From: Micrasema longulum
Lineage: Eukaryota > Arthropoda > Insecta > Trichoptera > Brachycentridae
Direction: 5' to 3'
NCBI GenBank assembly: GCA_022494885.1
Contig: JAGVSM010000919.1
Coordinates: 28,101-92,100 of the forward strand
DNA: 64,000 nt
The notes beneath the pieces are model-generated. The model had not been told where the DNA came from, did not search any database, and saw only the letters and a program-made list of their open reading frames with translations. A program made the translations under genes and the position numbers. The first letter of the stretch is position 1, and the number at the start of each line of letters is the position of its first letter. This document shows positions 11,011-21,834 of this stretch, piece by piece.

Positions 11011-11079
11011 TGTTTCTATGAATCTATACTATAATTTACAAAAACTGGCTCGTTTATCAAATTAAAAAATCATTTTATT

Positions 11080-11262
11080 TTGTACAGGTGTTACTTGTAA
11101 TAGTCAATTTAAATTCATTTAAGAATTCTTTTAAAAGTTCTAAAACATAAAAAAGAATTCAAAATTATATGAAAGTAAATTGAATTTAATTATTTTTATC
11201 TTAAGGATCAATAATATTTTTTTTTTTTGGGTTAACTAATAAGTTGATATAATTAATGTTAC
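11080..11262 (-). repeat. Penelope-like 3' UTR fragment
   Basis: Matches the left arm of the Penelope inverted dimer at 34140-34260: TTATTTTTATCTTAAGGATC, then GGGTTAACTAAT and GATATAA-TTAATGTTA. It ends exactly where the RT open frame begins, so it marks the 5' insertion junction of that retrotransposon. Confidence 0.6.
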
Positions 11263-11266
11263 AAAA

Positions 11267-12832
11267 TTGGTTAACCTAGATTTATCTATTCTTAATATTC
11301 AATTAAAAGACATTAAAAACAGCATCATACAACTTGAATCTAAATGCAGTTGTGGCCCTGATAAAATTCCATCTATGTTTTTGAAAAAATGTGTTGATTA
11401 TCTTGTGTATCCTTTGTATATAATCTTCAATAAATCCTTGTCTGAGGGACACTTTCCTATTGTATGGAAATCCAGTTTCCTTACTCCAATTTTTAAGAGT
11501 GGTGATAGGAGTGACATAACTAATTATCGCCCAATATGTATATTATCTGCCATCCCCAAACTCTTTGAAAAAAATATTTTATATAAATTACTTGCATCAA
11601 CTAACTTAAAGCATATAATAACCACTTCTCAGCATGGATTTATGTCTGCTAGATCTACGCTAACTAATTTAATATTATACGAAAATGTCATAACTAATTC
11701 ATTTACATTAAGAAAACAAGTAGACTCTATTTACACTGATTTTAGTAAGGCCTTTGACAAAGTGTGTTTAAAAATTCTTATCGCCAAACTATCTAAACTA
11801 GGAATAAGTGGTCCTATGATTAAATGGTTTCAAAGCTACTTGACTGATAGAACATTAACGGTAAAAATTTGTGACACTTTGTCCCAAACTTTCTGTGCTA
11901 CTAGTGGAGTTCCACAGGGCTCCCATTTGGGCCCAATACTTTTCATCATCTTTATTAATGATGTAATGGATGTATTTGATGATGTGGAGATATTGCTGTT
12001 TGCCGATGACATGAAGATTTTTAAAATAATCAATACTGTAAATGATTGTAATATTCTGCAGCGTAATTTAGATAAAATATTTCAGTGGTGCTCTGCTAAT
12101 AAACTGCAATTGAATATTAAAAAATGCCAGGTAATGAGATTTTTTAGAATAAAAAATCCCATATTATTCGATTATCTGATGGGAAATACTCAATTAATCT
12201 CAACTTCTGAGGTGCGCGACTTAGGCGTCATTTTCGACCAAAAATTATCCTTCATTAGTCACATTAACAACATAACTAGTAAATCTCTGAAAATGTTGGG
12301 ATTCGTGTTACGTGTGACTAATGAATTCAAAAACATAGGCACTTTGAAGTTGATGTATACTTCTTTAGTGAGAAGTCAGTTAGAGTACAACTCGACAATT
12401 TGGACTCCTTACTACAATTGTCATCAAAATTCTCTGGAAAGGGTCCAAAAAAAATTCTTAAGATACATAAATTTTAAACTTGGAATTAGTCATGAATTTT
12501 TAAATTACGATTTTTTATTAAAAACATTAAATTTGCTTAAACTTAACGATAGAAGAAAAATTATAGACCTGTTAAATTTGTATAAAATTGTGCATTCTAT
12601 ATGGGATTGCCCAGAACTTTTGTCACTTGTCAACTTCAGGGTGCCTGGAAGGATAACTAGGCGGGTGCCACCGTTTTGCAGTAACAACTCACGCACAGTG
12701 TATAATTGTAATGCCGTATTAAGCCGACTTCATGAACTCGGCAATAGTTGTTCCCACATATCGGATATATTTAATGTGGGGTATTGTTCTTATAGAACAA
12801 ACCTTATAAACTTTTTCAAAGATGAGTTGTAA
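11267..12832 (+). CDS. Non-LTR retrotransposon reverse transcriptase (Jockey/CR1-like), 5' truncated, frame intact
   Basis: 521 codons without a stop, covering most of the RT domain and the C-terminal region of a Jockey/CR1-type ORF2. Motifs seen: YTDFSKAFD (about residue 156), SGVPQGSHLGP (about 213), the catalytic LLFADD (D247 and D248), then DLGVIFDQKLSF, LVRSQLEYNSTIW and LNDRRKIIDLLNLYKI. The apurinic endonuclease domain, ORF1 and the 5' UTR are missing, as is usual for truncated LINE insertions. No ATG starts the frame: position 11267 is TTG, and the first in-frame methionine is about residue 37. So no complete protein is expected. Lack of any frameshift suggests a young insertion. Relatives: 18005-18717 and the 3' tail at 57985-58075. 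Confidence 0.9.
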   Translation: MVNLDLSILNIQLKDIKNSIIQLESKCSCGPDKIPSMFLKKCVDYLVYPLYIIFNKSLSEGHFPIVWKSSFLTPIFKSGDRSDITNYRPICILSAIPKLFEKNILYKLLASTNLKHIITTSQHGFMSARSTLTNLILYENVITNSFTLRKQVDSIYTDFSKAFDKVCLKILIAKLSKLGISGPMIKWFQSYLTDRTLTVKICDTLSQTFCATSGVPQGSHLGPILFIIFINDVMDVFDDVEILLFADDMKIFKIINTVNDCNILQRNLDKIFQWCSANKLQLNIKKCQVMRFFRIKNPILFDYLMGNTQLISTSEVRDLGVIFDQKLSFISHINNITSKSLKMLGFVLRVTNEFKNIGTLKLMYTSLVRSQLEYNSTIWTPYYNCHQNSLERVQKKFLRYINFKLGISHEFLNYDFLLKTLNLLKLNDRRKIIDLLNLYKIVHSIWDCPELLSLVNFRVPGRITRRVPPFCSNNSRTVYNCNAVLSRLHELGNSCSHISDIFNVGYCSYRTNLINFFKDEL

Positions 12833-13157
12833 TCATATTTAATGTAGTTACTTCATATATGATTTTCTGTTTTTATATATATTTTTATTATAAACCTTAT
12901 TATGTTTAAAATTTGATTTACTTTTTATATTAATTTTTAAAGTTCTCGTATACTTTTTATTTCAAACTTATGTTTTATTTAAACTTTTTTTTTCTTAAAT
13001 ATTATGTTATATAATTTTTAGGCTTGATTATTGTTCCTAAGTTTTGAGTGCAAATATGTAGTTTAAAAAATATCAAACCTTATATGTTTATATTATAAAT
13101 TTGTAAAAGGCAATTATGCCGTGTATGTTAATAAAAAAAAAAAAAAAAAAAAAAAAA
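12833..13157 (+). other. 3' UTR and poly-A tail of the RT element
   Basis: AT-rich 3' UTR ending GTAAAAGGCAATTATGCCGT, GTATGTTAATAAA and a run of about 27 A. The same end occurs at 18660-18717 and 58030-58075, so it is the family 3' terminus. The poly-A run abuts an inverted R1 copy. No clear target-site duplication was seen. Confidence 0.8.
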
Positions 13158-13330
13158 GTGGCCACTTAAACCTGACAACAATAGTCCGTAAGCCCAATAA
13201 ATGCCTGGACTACTATTTTTTATTCGAGAAAATGTTCTCCATCTCTGATATTAATATTTTACTTTTAATAACTTCCTGGTGGGTTAAATTCAGTCTTTTT
13301 CTACGAACATTTGGGCATACACAAAAAAAA
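13158..13330 (-). repeat. R1 repeat, inverted
   Basis: GTGGCCACTTAAACCTGACA, AAATGCCTGGACTACTAT and AAAATGTTCTCCATCTCTG match R1 in reverse. Confidence 0.65.
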
Positions 13331-13383
13331 TGGTTAAATTATGAAACATCCTAAATATATATGTAAATATATCTATGTAAATA

Positions 13384-14006
13384 GTGGGCCGATCACGTTA
13401 TGAAGTTTTTTATTTTTTAAACATCAAAGTGAAAGGGGTCTCAAAAGTTGCATTTTGAATTACATTGAACGCAAAAAAAAAATTGAATATAATTCCATAC
13501 TACTTTTGGCCCTTAACCAAGGTTTGAAGTTTTTCACTGTCTAAACATTTTGTTAATTATCTACATTTACAAAAAAAAAAATTGTCCGTTAAGATTGAAC
13601 TTATTCACAATAGAAATTTGAACACGTTTTAAGACTACCGGAATGCAAAAAGTTTACACTCCGCGGAACTGATTCCGTTGAGCGCCTGGCTAATATTGAC
13701 GAAGACGCTCATTAAAAAATGCTACCCATTTATTACAAAACAAAGTGCAACTTACGCTCTTAGTTTCTTATTAAAAATGTTAGATGCACATTATAAAATT
13801 TAATTAGACTGATTTTCTGACTTAAATACGAAATGACAGCTGGTTTAGCGCAAAAAATCGCCTTTTTTTAAAACTTCAAGCTTTGGTTGAGGGCCAAAAG
13901 TAGTATGGAGTTATTTACGATACTTTTTGCATTCTGACTAATCCTAAAGGCAACTTTTTAGACCTTTTTCATTTCAAAATTCGGAAAGAACAATATCGGA
14001 CCACCC
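13384..14006. mobile_element. 623-bp mariner-type MITE with 150-bp terminal inverted repeats
   Basis: Left end GTGGGCCGAT and right end ATCGGACCACCC are each flanked by TA (13382-13383 and 14007-14008). The inverted repeat extends about 150 bp inward, for example CCATACTACTTTTGGCCC with GGGCCAAAAGTAGTATGG. TA target site plus long TIRs fits a Tc1/mariner-superfamily non-autonomous element. No transposase frame. Confidence 0.8.
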
Positions 14007-14149
14007 TAATATACACTTTGTCCCAATTCCCAATCTAGGCGCTGCTTTTTTACAACAAATGTATTTCTGCACAATTTATTACCTCGATAATCCCAACCCC
14101 GTTTAGGGCGTCAATAATTTACTTTGTGACAATGAAGAAGTAGGTACAG

Positions 14150-14415
14150 TGCTACGAAAAATTGGATATGATTTTTTTTTCTTACACGTGGTAAAAATTA
14201 GGGCATTCAATTGTATTGCATAGTTTCCGTAAAATGTGCGAAAAAAAATCATAAAAATTAACTACTTGAAATGACGTCACAAGTTCTTCAAAATCATCCA
14301 ATGATTGAGTGTTATTAGAGATTTTTAAATTCAGGGAAGCCACCTCACCAATCAAGACAACTCATCAAAGAGAACAAGTAACGTCACTCGTAAAGTAATT
14401 TTAAAATTACACAAA
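14150..14415 (-). repeat. Dispersed repeat R5
   Basis: The reverse complement matches 37620-37880: GAGTGACGTTACTTGTTC, TTGATTGGTGAG, GAACTTGTGACGTCATTTCA and CGTGTAAGAAAA. It carries two CRE-like TGACGTCA-type octamers about 110 bp apart, as do the other R5 copies. Confidence 0.6.
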
Positions 14416-14504
14416 TTTATTTGCAGTGATGATACAATACATAAAAATAAAAAGCATAAAAATGGTATAGAACTTCCTCATTAAAGAGTCATCGACACAT
14501 TTTA

Positions 14505-14684
14505 CGTCATGCGGTTACCTTGTACGAGGTTTTCCTGTAATTTGATATATTTAATACCAACAACATGCACGAGTTTTGCTCAGAAAAAAATCCCTTTTCA
14601 ACAGTGTTCAATGTTCTGGATATGAACATATTAAGTTCTCCAAAACGAAAACCATTTTCGGTAGAAGTGTACAAGTTTGGATTT
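14505..14684 (+). pseudogene. JkB RT C-terminal fragment
   Basis: Matches 29812-29960: GTACGAGGTTTTCC, ATGCACGAGTTTTGCTCAGA, GTGTTCAATGTTCTGGA, ATTAAGTTCTC and ACCATTTTC. The family's 3' tail resumes at 15335, beyond an R4 repeat, so R4 appears to interrupt this copy. Confidence 0.55.
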
Positions 14685-14737
14685 CTCAATAAGTAGTAAA
14701 CATATCCATTGTATGGATATGTTTACTACTTATTGAG
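14685..14737. repeat. Perfect 25-bp inverted repeat (hairpin)
   Basis: Arms CTCAATAAGTAGTAAACATA-TCCAT (14685-14709) and its exact reverse complement (14713-14737) are separated by TGT. It lies at the junction between the JkB fragment and R4. No T run follows, so it is not a terminator. Confidence 0.95.
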
Positions 14738-14739
14738 CG

Positions 14740-15325
14740 TGTTGTCTGATGTTTATTAACTTTTAAAAGACTGTGGTAAATAATCCCTTTGCGCGCGGTG
14801 ATGTAACATCGTGTTACCATTAGTAAAAGACGGAATATACTAAAGTTCAGACATTCGAAAAAAAAACATTGAGATTACTGTTATTTAATTTTTTTTCCAT
14901 AATTTATGCAAATAAACATATAATTTCGCCCTGTTTAGCAAAATAAATTTAAAATCATAAATACGCCGCTCAGATTACGCGCGCGAGTCCTCCATCACTG
15001 TCATCAACCGACTGAATCTGTTTTACACTTACACAACACCCGTTACAGAACAGCGTCTCTGTCTTTTTTGTTATGAGTTATATATTCGTGCTCTCTCTCT
15101 TATACAGATGTGTTGCTGAATTAGCGGACATTCATTCTTCACGAAACAAGGATAAATATTTTTTGTATGGCATAGTTTTACAAATTTTACTTTCCAAATC
15201 CGGTGTGAAAATGCCCATTTGAGGATTACCAAAAATACGACTACATCATTAAAAAAATAAGAGAGATATATCAAGTCTTGTATCCCATGTTGACTAGTGT
15301 GACATCACAGCCACACAAGAGTTTA
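14740..15325 (+). repeat. Dispersed repeat R4
   Basis: Collinear with 4185-4752; conserved GTAACATCGTGTTAC near 14813 and GACTAGTGTGACATCACAG near 15292. Seems to be inserted in a JkB retrotransposon fragment. Confidence 0.75.
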
Positions 15326-15334
15326 GATTTATGT

Positions 15335-15500
15335 TTTTGTAATAATTTTTATATTAAGCATTCTTTAGTTATATGCGTACTCCCACTTTCCATTATGTTG
15401 TATCCCAACTCAACACAGGGCTCTTAGCCTTATAGAGTTAGGGATATTTTTTTTTGCAATTATATGCATCTTTGTATAAATAAAACAATAAATAAGTTAA
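15335..15500 (+). pseudogene. JkB 3' tail
   Basis: CCCAACTCAACACAGGGCTC, TTATAGAGTTAGGGA and GTATAAATAAAACAATAAA match the 3' end at 30150-30240 (CATCTCAACACAGGACTTTT, TGGAGTTGGGACTTA). Confidence 0.6.
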
Positions 15501-16050
15501 ACACGTTTTTTTGTCAGAGTATTTATGTTTTTTATAAAAAGATAAGTTATACACAGTATTTAATTTCCTAGCTTTTTTGCCTTTCTAAGGCTGTAGTTTA
15601 GTAAAACGAACACAAAATTAGGAAGTCATACGATTTTGCCATTTTAAAACGATTTTTTTTTTAAATCGCACAATAATAAAAAAAAAAAAAACATAACTCT
15701 GATAGAAACAAATTTTTTAATGTATTTCTGTTAATAAATATACTTAAAAATTTTATGTAACTAAAATATAATTACTTTTAGACCGGCAGATTACGCCATT
15801 TCAAATTTAGACTAAACATAGGTATCTGGGATCTCAACGAAGACTTAGTATTGAACCAAAGTTTTTTATAATAATTTAAAGATAATAAGGCAAACATGAA
15901 AGTGGCAGGAGCCAAATTTTAATTTTTTGATTTTGAAAAGAAATACAAGCAATTTAAATCACTAAATTGAAATACTTAAGTTGAAACCTTTTTTCATAGA
16001 ATTGTTTCTTTTTTTTTTTAAAAAAAATTCAGGTTGTAATATTCAAATTA
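15501..16050. other. No feature recognised
   Basis: AT-rich with several A and T runs. Confidence 0.4.
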
Positions 16051-16060
16051 AAACAATATT

Positions 16061-16595
16061 TTATTGATTTTTTATGACATTCAGACCTGCCTTTATCGTT
16101 TTCGGTCTAAAAATGGTTTGATAGTGTGATATTTTTTTTTTAAAAACCACCAAACTTTTCTCCTTTAAAAGTTCAATGAAATTGGATTTTAATATAAATA
16201 ACATATTAATCTGTATAATGTCTAGATTTTTTAGCAATCGGAATCTTGCATCAAAAAACTGCTTCCGAGACGTAAAAAATATCAATGTCCTAAGCAATAT
16301 TAATAATACCAAAGACAGGTTGGTCCTTTATACTAGAATATGAAACAGTATATGCTGATGCTGTCTAAGGTAACTATCCGGAAAAGAAAAACTAATGCTC
16401 TGTATAATTTTGAGAGTTGCAGATAATACCGCGCAACCATCGAAATAAATGCGTAGTTTGATACACATCCCTTTTGGTCTTTAAACTGTTGTAACCAAGC
16501 ATTTCCTGGAAAAACTCAGTAGAGTAAAGCCATGAATAAAACTTGCACTCTCTCATGTAGAGAAATCGAGGACATTTCTCGTGACTCCTCTCCAC
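16061..16595 (-). pseudogene. Non-LTR RT C-terminal fragment
   Basis: Minus-strand frames in two pieces: LYMRECKFYSWLYSTEFFQE, LGYNSLKTKRDVYQTTHLF, then a frameshift near 16390-16320, then LLRTLIFFTSRKQFFDARFR. It is the same family as 25215-25765 (+) and 2579-2860 (-). The palm domain is absent and it is frameshifted, hence non-functional. Confidence 0.65.
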
Positions 16596-16599
16596 TCAG

Positions 16600-18000
16600 C
16601 AAACTTACAAAGAGATGCCTATATCTTGATCATGAAATAGAGACGAGAAGCAAAATCATTTATAGTGTATTGTAACTTTCGTGATTTCAGGATGTTTCAA
16701 CCCTTAATATTGTACGAAGGGTATTTTTGGGTACAGTATCGATTGTTTAAGATAACAGATAATATGATTTTCCCTCTAGTGTCCGTGCCATGAATAGGTA
16801 ACGTTACTTCCAGGACCAACTTAGGACGGTACTAAACTCAAACAGGATTCGAGGATAATTAATTCTGGTCCTTCGTTCACTTTGCTTACATGGATCCAAC
16901 AATATCGAGATATTTACTATCAATCAATTTTATTAGTTGCCCAGTTAAAACGATACCTTTCTATGGGGAAATTTCATGTCTGAGTGTTGTGTCCCGGCGG
17001 ATGAAAAAAACATTTCTGTTTGTAAAATTAACCAGAAACCTGAATGAGTGTTTTCGACTCGATTGCTGCCCTCAGGTAAAAATCCTGAAACAGTAAATCG
17101 AGTATATACTACATTTGAAACGTTGCCTTCTATTCTTAAGGTTCTAAAATTTGATTCTTGGCAAGGTGGACACGAAATATTAATTTTTAAAAGTTATTGA
17201 AATTGAAATATTTTTTTCTTAACTCACTGGAACCTAAGGTGTAAAACTAATCACCTAACTTTTATGTACCAGATAATCAAGATACACTGCATTTTATTAT
17301 ATAAATTGATATTCTACGCGCTTTTAGATGCGGAAAAAGATTTGGTGATGATGTATACACTGATCGACAATGATTATGTTACATAAACTATTATCGCTGA
17401 TTCTAACACAATTTTACCAGCTGAATCTAAATATCCTATCAGAATCATCCTATGTTTTTTTTGTAATTTTACTCCCAAATAAACATATCACTCTTCTCAT
17501 ATTTAGTCCTAAGAATTTTTAATTTTTGCAGCCGATTTAAAAAATATTGATAAACCATGCATTTTACTTACCAAAGCGTATTTGTCTGGATTAATCTAAT
17601 TTCGGGTAGTAGTTTGACAATCTGAAGTTTCCCGACAATTAGTAATTGCGGGGTTTGACAAGCATCATGTTATTTTTTTATCGTTAGTAAAGTGAATATT
17701 TATTCCCTGTTATTACTTGTATCAAACAATAACTAACTGTATTTCGTTACCACTCAAACTGATTACAATATATTGCTTAACGTCACCACGCCGCATATCC
17801 GTTTGAATGGTCCTGACAGATTTTGTGATGTGTATGGTGAACTTAAGCCTTAAAAAAAGAAATATTGAAGAGAAATCTTTAAGAAATATAAAAAGAAATA
17901 ATAATTTTAAGTACTATTGGGACCTTAAAAAAGACAAGCCAGTAGCAAAATACAGGCAAAATAGAATAAAAGTATGTTTTGTTAATAAATAAATATATGT
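16600..18000. other. No feature recognised
   Basis: Open frames near 16890-17096 and 17807-17992 have no recognisable family signature. Nothing else found. Confidence 0.4.
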
Positions 18001-18004
18001 CACA

Positions 18005-18717
18005 CCAATCAAGTCACTTTTTTGCTCCCTGCTAAGAAATCGTCTAGAATATATTTCTCCAGTCTGGCCGCCCCATTATTGTGTACATTTTGATTCACTC
18101 AAGCGCGTCCAGAAGAAACTTCTCAAATATATATTTTAAACTACATATTTCAGCTGCTTTATTTAATTACTATCAATTCTTATCTTTAGCCAATCTTTTA
18201 AAACTTTCCGATAGAAAAATCCTAACTGACTTAATATTACTTTATAAAGTAATCAATTCATTCATTGATTGTCCAGATTTGCTGGAGTTGGTGTTTCCGT
18301 GTACCTGGTCGACATACCCACCACAGATCTCCTTTTTTGCTCTGCAAGATCTAGGACCAACTATCACATGCACTCGCCTATCCTTAGGCTCTACAGATAT
18401 GGTAATCAGTATGAGGACAGGGCTGATATATTTGGTTCTGGACTTTATAGTTGTATAACGAGTCTGATTTCTTTTTTTCTCCCGCAATATAATTCTCAAA
18501 CTTTTCTTGATGTTTAAAAATGTTTTTCTTTTTCTCTTTTTTATATTTATGTAAATATTTTGTTAATATTTTTGGTTGCTTAAGTGTATTTACCTACTTG
18601 TTACTATTGTTATGGTTGTGCAATTTTATCATTTTCTATTATGTATTTAAAAAAAAATATTTATGTTCAATATATGTTAAAAGCAATTTTTGCCGTTTAT
18701 GTAAAAATAAATAAATC
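18005..18717 (+). pseudogene. RT C-terminal fragment and 3' tail, relative of the 11.3-kb element
   Basis: Frames with shifts encode NRLEYISPVWPPHY, SLKRVQKKLLKY and LLKLSDRKILTDLILLYKVI, parallel to LEYNSTIW, SLERVQKKFLRYI and LLKLNDRRKIIDLLNLYKI of the intact copy. The tail AAAGCAATTTTTGCCGTTTA-TG then AAATAAATAAA is the family 3' terminus. Truncated, with at least two frameshifts. Confidence 0.75.
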
Positions 18718-18889
18718 ACGCTAATAACTACATCCATTTTTCCAAGAAAATAATTTAACGCTTTTCACTCTAAACCTTCACGTGGTTTTAAAATTTGGAA
18801 AGCATATATGGAATTAGCTATAAAAATTATGTAAGAATCACTTTCTTCATCTCATGTAACATTCAAAAAGTTTCATTTTGTCAACCAGC

Positions 18890-18990
18890 GTAAATATTAT
18901 TGTTAAATCCAGACATTTGGAATAACCAGTGATCCTTTTCATCGGTTTTGCTACATATTAAGAGCGCAGTCTTAAATATTATTTACTTAC
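18890..18990 (-). repeat. Penelope-type terminal repeat fragment with hammerhead-like text
   Basis: ATTTGGAATAACCAGTGATC, TTTTCATCGGTTTTGCTACA matches the left arm at 34030-34075 with decay. An inverted partner lies at 19195-19285. Confidence 0.5.
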
Positions 18991-18999
18991 TATATTTTT

Positions 19000-19090
19000 T
19001 TACTTAAATACAGTTTGTTACACACTATTTGAGACATAAGTCCCAACTCCATGGGACTAATAGTTTTGTGTTGAGTTGGAACTAACAATT
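19000..19090 (-). pseudogene. JkB 3' tail
   Basis: Reverse of the family tail: TTTGAGACATAAGTCCCAAC, TCCATGGGACTAA and TTGTGTTGAGTTGGAAC. It separates the two inverted Penelope fragments. Confidence 0.6.
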
Positions 19091-19194
19091 AGTTGACACA
19101 AGCATAGGATTATATCATCACAAATATTTCATTGGATCAGAAACACAACAAATATAATAAAAAACAAATATAAGGCACATCAATATGGTAAACA

Positions 19195-19285
19195 TTAAAC
19201 CCAAACATAAATGTCGCGAAAATGATGAAACCGGTCACTGATTATTCAAAATTTGTGAGTTCAAATACAGTTAAATACTGTCACT
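19195..19285 (+). repeat. Penelope-type terminal repeat fragment with hammerhead-like text
   Basis: ATGTCGCGAAAATGATGAAA, CCGGTCACTGATTATTC matches the minus-strand sense of 34044-34074. GAAACCGGTC and ACTG are kept, but stem II is weakened. Inverted relative to 18890-18990. Confidence 0.5.
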
Positions 19286-19349
19286 AAATTAAGAAGTATT
19301 TCAGCAAAGATGGAGAACACTTTTAGGATGAAACGTAGAAAGTAAAACT

Positions 19350-19812
19350 TGTACCAATATGCTGGATTTCAATTAAAAATATTTATCCTTGCTTTGCGAT
19401 GAAATCCGAATGAAAGTAATTGCAACACCACAATAAATCTGTTTTACTGTAAAAGAAAGAGAGCGAGAATAAAACTTATAGCAAGGACGATAGAGACACT
19501 GATCTGTAGCCGGGGTTTGTGTGAAAAAGACAAAAAAACCATATTGGTTCAATCAGTTGGTTATTGGCAGTGAACTATTGTATACGCTTGTTATAATAAA
19601 CTACTGGCGTATTTACGATTTTTAATTTATTTTGCTAAAACAGGCCGAAATTATTTTTCAAATTATGTGAAATGAATTATTCAACAGTATGTCTCTTTGC
19701 TTTTTTTTCAAATGTCTGAACTTAAAAATATTATCCCTTTTGCTTGAAGTAACACGATGTTACATCGCCGGGCGTGAAGGCTTTTTTTAGCACAGCTTGT
19801 TAAGAGTTAAAG
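19350..19812 (-). repeat. Dispersed repeat R4, inverted copy
   Basis: The reverse complement matches 14740-15190: AGTAACACGATGTTACATCG, GGCGTATTTACGATTTTTAA, AATCAGTTGG and AAAGAGAGCGAGAATA. The right end carries AAGCCTTCAC and TTAACTCTTAACAAGC in reverse. Confidence 0.7.
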
Positions 19813-19814
19813 AA

Positions 19815-19905
19815 AAATTCATCCCCCTGATTAGTTTAGGGAGTTAAAACCTTTATTTATGCGGGTGAGATTCATCTGACTGAGTTAATTAATATGTTAT
19901 ACTAA
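19815..19905 (+). repeat. R1 fragment
   Basis: AAACCTTTATTTATGCGGGT and GAGATTCATCTGACTGAGTT match R1 at 3195-3230. Confidence 0.55.
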
Positions 19906-19909
19906 TAAT

Positions 19910-20850
19910 TACTTACTAAAATTCTATTTTGATTTTTACTGAATCCTTTTATATTTTAGAGCTAAGCTGTTTTTCCGACGGCAGATAAACAGATTGTAAC
20001 TCAAAGCACTTTTCCAAATCCAAACGTTGCAAAATTTGGTTTCCTCCCCTAATGACATAAAATCTCTTTTAAAAGTAGTTTGACCCACAAAAGTGTAATT
20101 TTGGAATTCCTTCATAAGCTGAAAAATATCTAGATTTACATTTTTTGTGTAATCGTCTCAATGTTTTTTTTTTTTTAATATTTTTTCTTTGTGTTAAAAA
20201 AATGTATTTGAATTATTCTTAAGCTTGGATACAGAGGTCACATTGTCAAAAGGCATTATTATTTTTTGATATTTTAGTTGGATCTGTATTAGTACCAATA
20301 AACCGAACAGCTGTTACCGCGTAAAAAATCGATGATTTTCGGATTTTGTTTTTCTGTTCATGTAAGCAAGATTTATTTCCCCGCGACCTACTTCGGCAAA
20401 AAAGCTCCATAAATCATCTTCTGATTTCCAACCTGCCTCACTCCTCCATAAATCAAGCGGTATTTTAGTCTATTTGGCACTTTGCTCGCGAACTTTAGGC
20501 TCGGCTAGCAGACTCGGTTTGGTTTGTGCCGTGTCGCAGTCGGCCCATTAGGAGTTCCAGTTCTGGGGGCCTATGCCCAGAGTTATCGCCGCGGTTCACA
20601 CGGGATAGCTGCGGGCGATGAAGCGAAGTCGTAATTCACCAACTACTGTCGACGTAGCGACTTTTGACAACCAATGTGCAATGGTGCGACCATAAACGAC
20701 TATTTTTTTTATTAATTTACCGATTGAATTAACTTTAATTTATCAATTCAATTAAAACGCTTCTCTATATTCCTAAAATTCATAAATGTACTTAAAAGAT
20801 CTGAATCGAACCTGTTAACATTACGTTAAATAACATTATGTACCTTTTCA
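19910..20850. other. No gene; one GC- and CpG-rich patch
   Basis: Most is AT-rich. 20460-20700 is clearly richer in G, C and CpG (for example ATCGCCGCGGTTCACACGGG) than everything around it. It holds GTGCCGTGTCGCAGTC, which resembles the 62-kb Penelope 3' region (TACCGTGTCGCAGTC), but the match is too short to assign. Confidence 0.4.
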
Positions 20851-20854
20851 AAAA

Positions 20855-21830
20855 ATAAACAAACAAACAAACAAACCATCACACCGTTTCTCGTAGGGGT
20901 AGGCAGAGAGGATAGAACGCCATAACACTCTATCTTGGCATACAGACCTCGCTTCCTCTACATTCATACATCATCTCATGCACGCTCGCCGATTATTCCT
21001 ACTAATGACATGTCCATCTTCAAGTATTTGATGGACTTGATCGTGCCATGTCTTTCTCAGTCTTCCTCGTTTTCTGCATCCATCAACATTTGCATCGTAG
21101 ATCCTTTTAGCCGTTCTTTCGCTGTCCATTCGCTCTACATGTCCAAACCAACGCAGCACCCCTTTCTTGATTCTGTCAATAATGCATGTCTCAGCCTTAC
21201 GCACTTCACGGATCTCGACATTTGTGCACCTATCATTCATCGTTTTACCACACATTCGCCTGAGGGATTGCATTTCGACAGCATTTAACCTACTTTCATC
21301 ATCATTTTTCCAATTCCATACTTCGCTCTCATTCATTAGAGTTAGCACTAGAATTCCGTTGTGAACTGCTAGTTTTGCCTCCTGCGATAAACATTTGTTT
21401 GCAAAAGTAGATTTTTGTGCACCGTTCACCCTGTTCCCGGCACTCACCCTCCTTTCAATATCTTTCTCGGCCTTTCCGTCCCTAGTAAACATACTTCCCA
21501 GGTACACAAATTCTTCCACCTAATTCAGAATATCTTCGTTCGCGCTGATCTCACATTTAGTTTTTTTTTTATCCCTTTCAAAAACCATCACTTTCGATTT
21601 ATCAACATTCATAAGCAAATTGCTTTTCTTGCATACATCGTAGACTTTTGTTACTCATAATTGAAGGTCTTCTTTGCTGCTAGCAAGAAGCACGGCATCA
21701 TCCGCATACAGAAGACAGTTAACAGTTATACCACTCATTTTTGCTCCCATTCTTAAATCTTTCAGTTCTTTCATACAGTTATCGATGTATATGTTGAACC
21801 TTTTTATATTATACTAATATGCCTTTTGTG
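20855..21830 (-). pseudogene. RTE-clade reverse transcriptase, C-terminal half
   Basis: Minus strand, from right to left: RT palm with LLYADDAVLLASS (YADD at about 21698-21709), VDKSKVMVFERD, VEEFVYLGSMFTRDGKAEKD, RVSAGNRVNGAQKST, SRLNAVEMQSLRRMCGKT, WFGHVERMDSERTAKRIYD, and GRLRKTWHDQ. The last 182 codons (21519-20971) are open. Further upstream there are stops (after DLQL and before VEEF), and the endonuclease and early RT motifs are missing. The 3' end has ATCACAC-(GTTT)5. This is the longest of three RTE copies here (8609-9218, 52800-53173). The plus-strand open frames over it are antisense shadows. Confidence 0.9.
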
Positions 21831-21834
21831 CAAT

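Noticed and set aside
14685..14737. Rho-independent terminator
   Set aside because: There is no T run after the hairpin, and the DNA is eukaryotic.
20935..21364. Plus-strand frames of 117 and 65 codons
   Set aside because: They are antisense to the RTE reverse transcriptase, whose motifs are clear on the minus strand.
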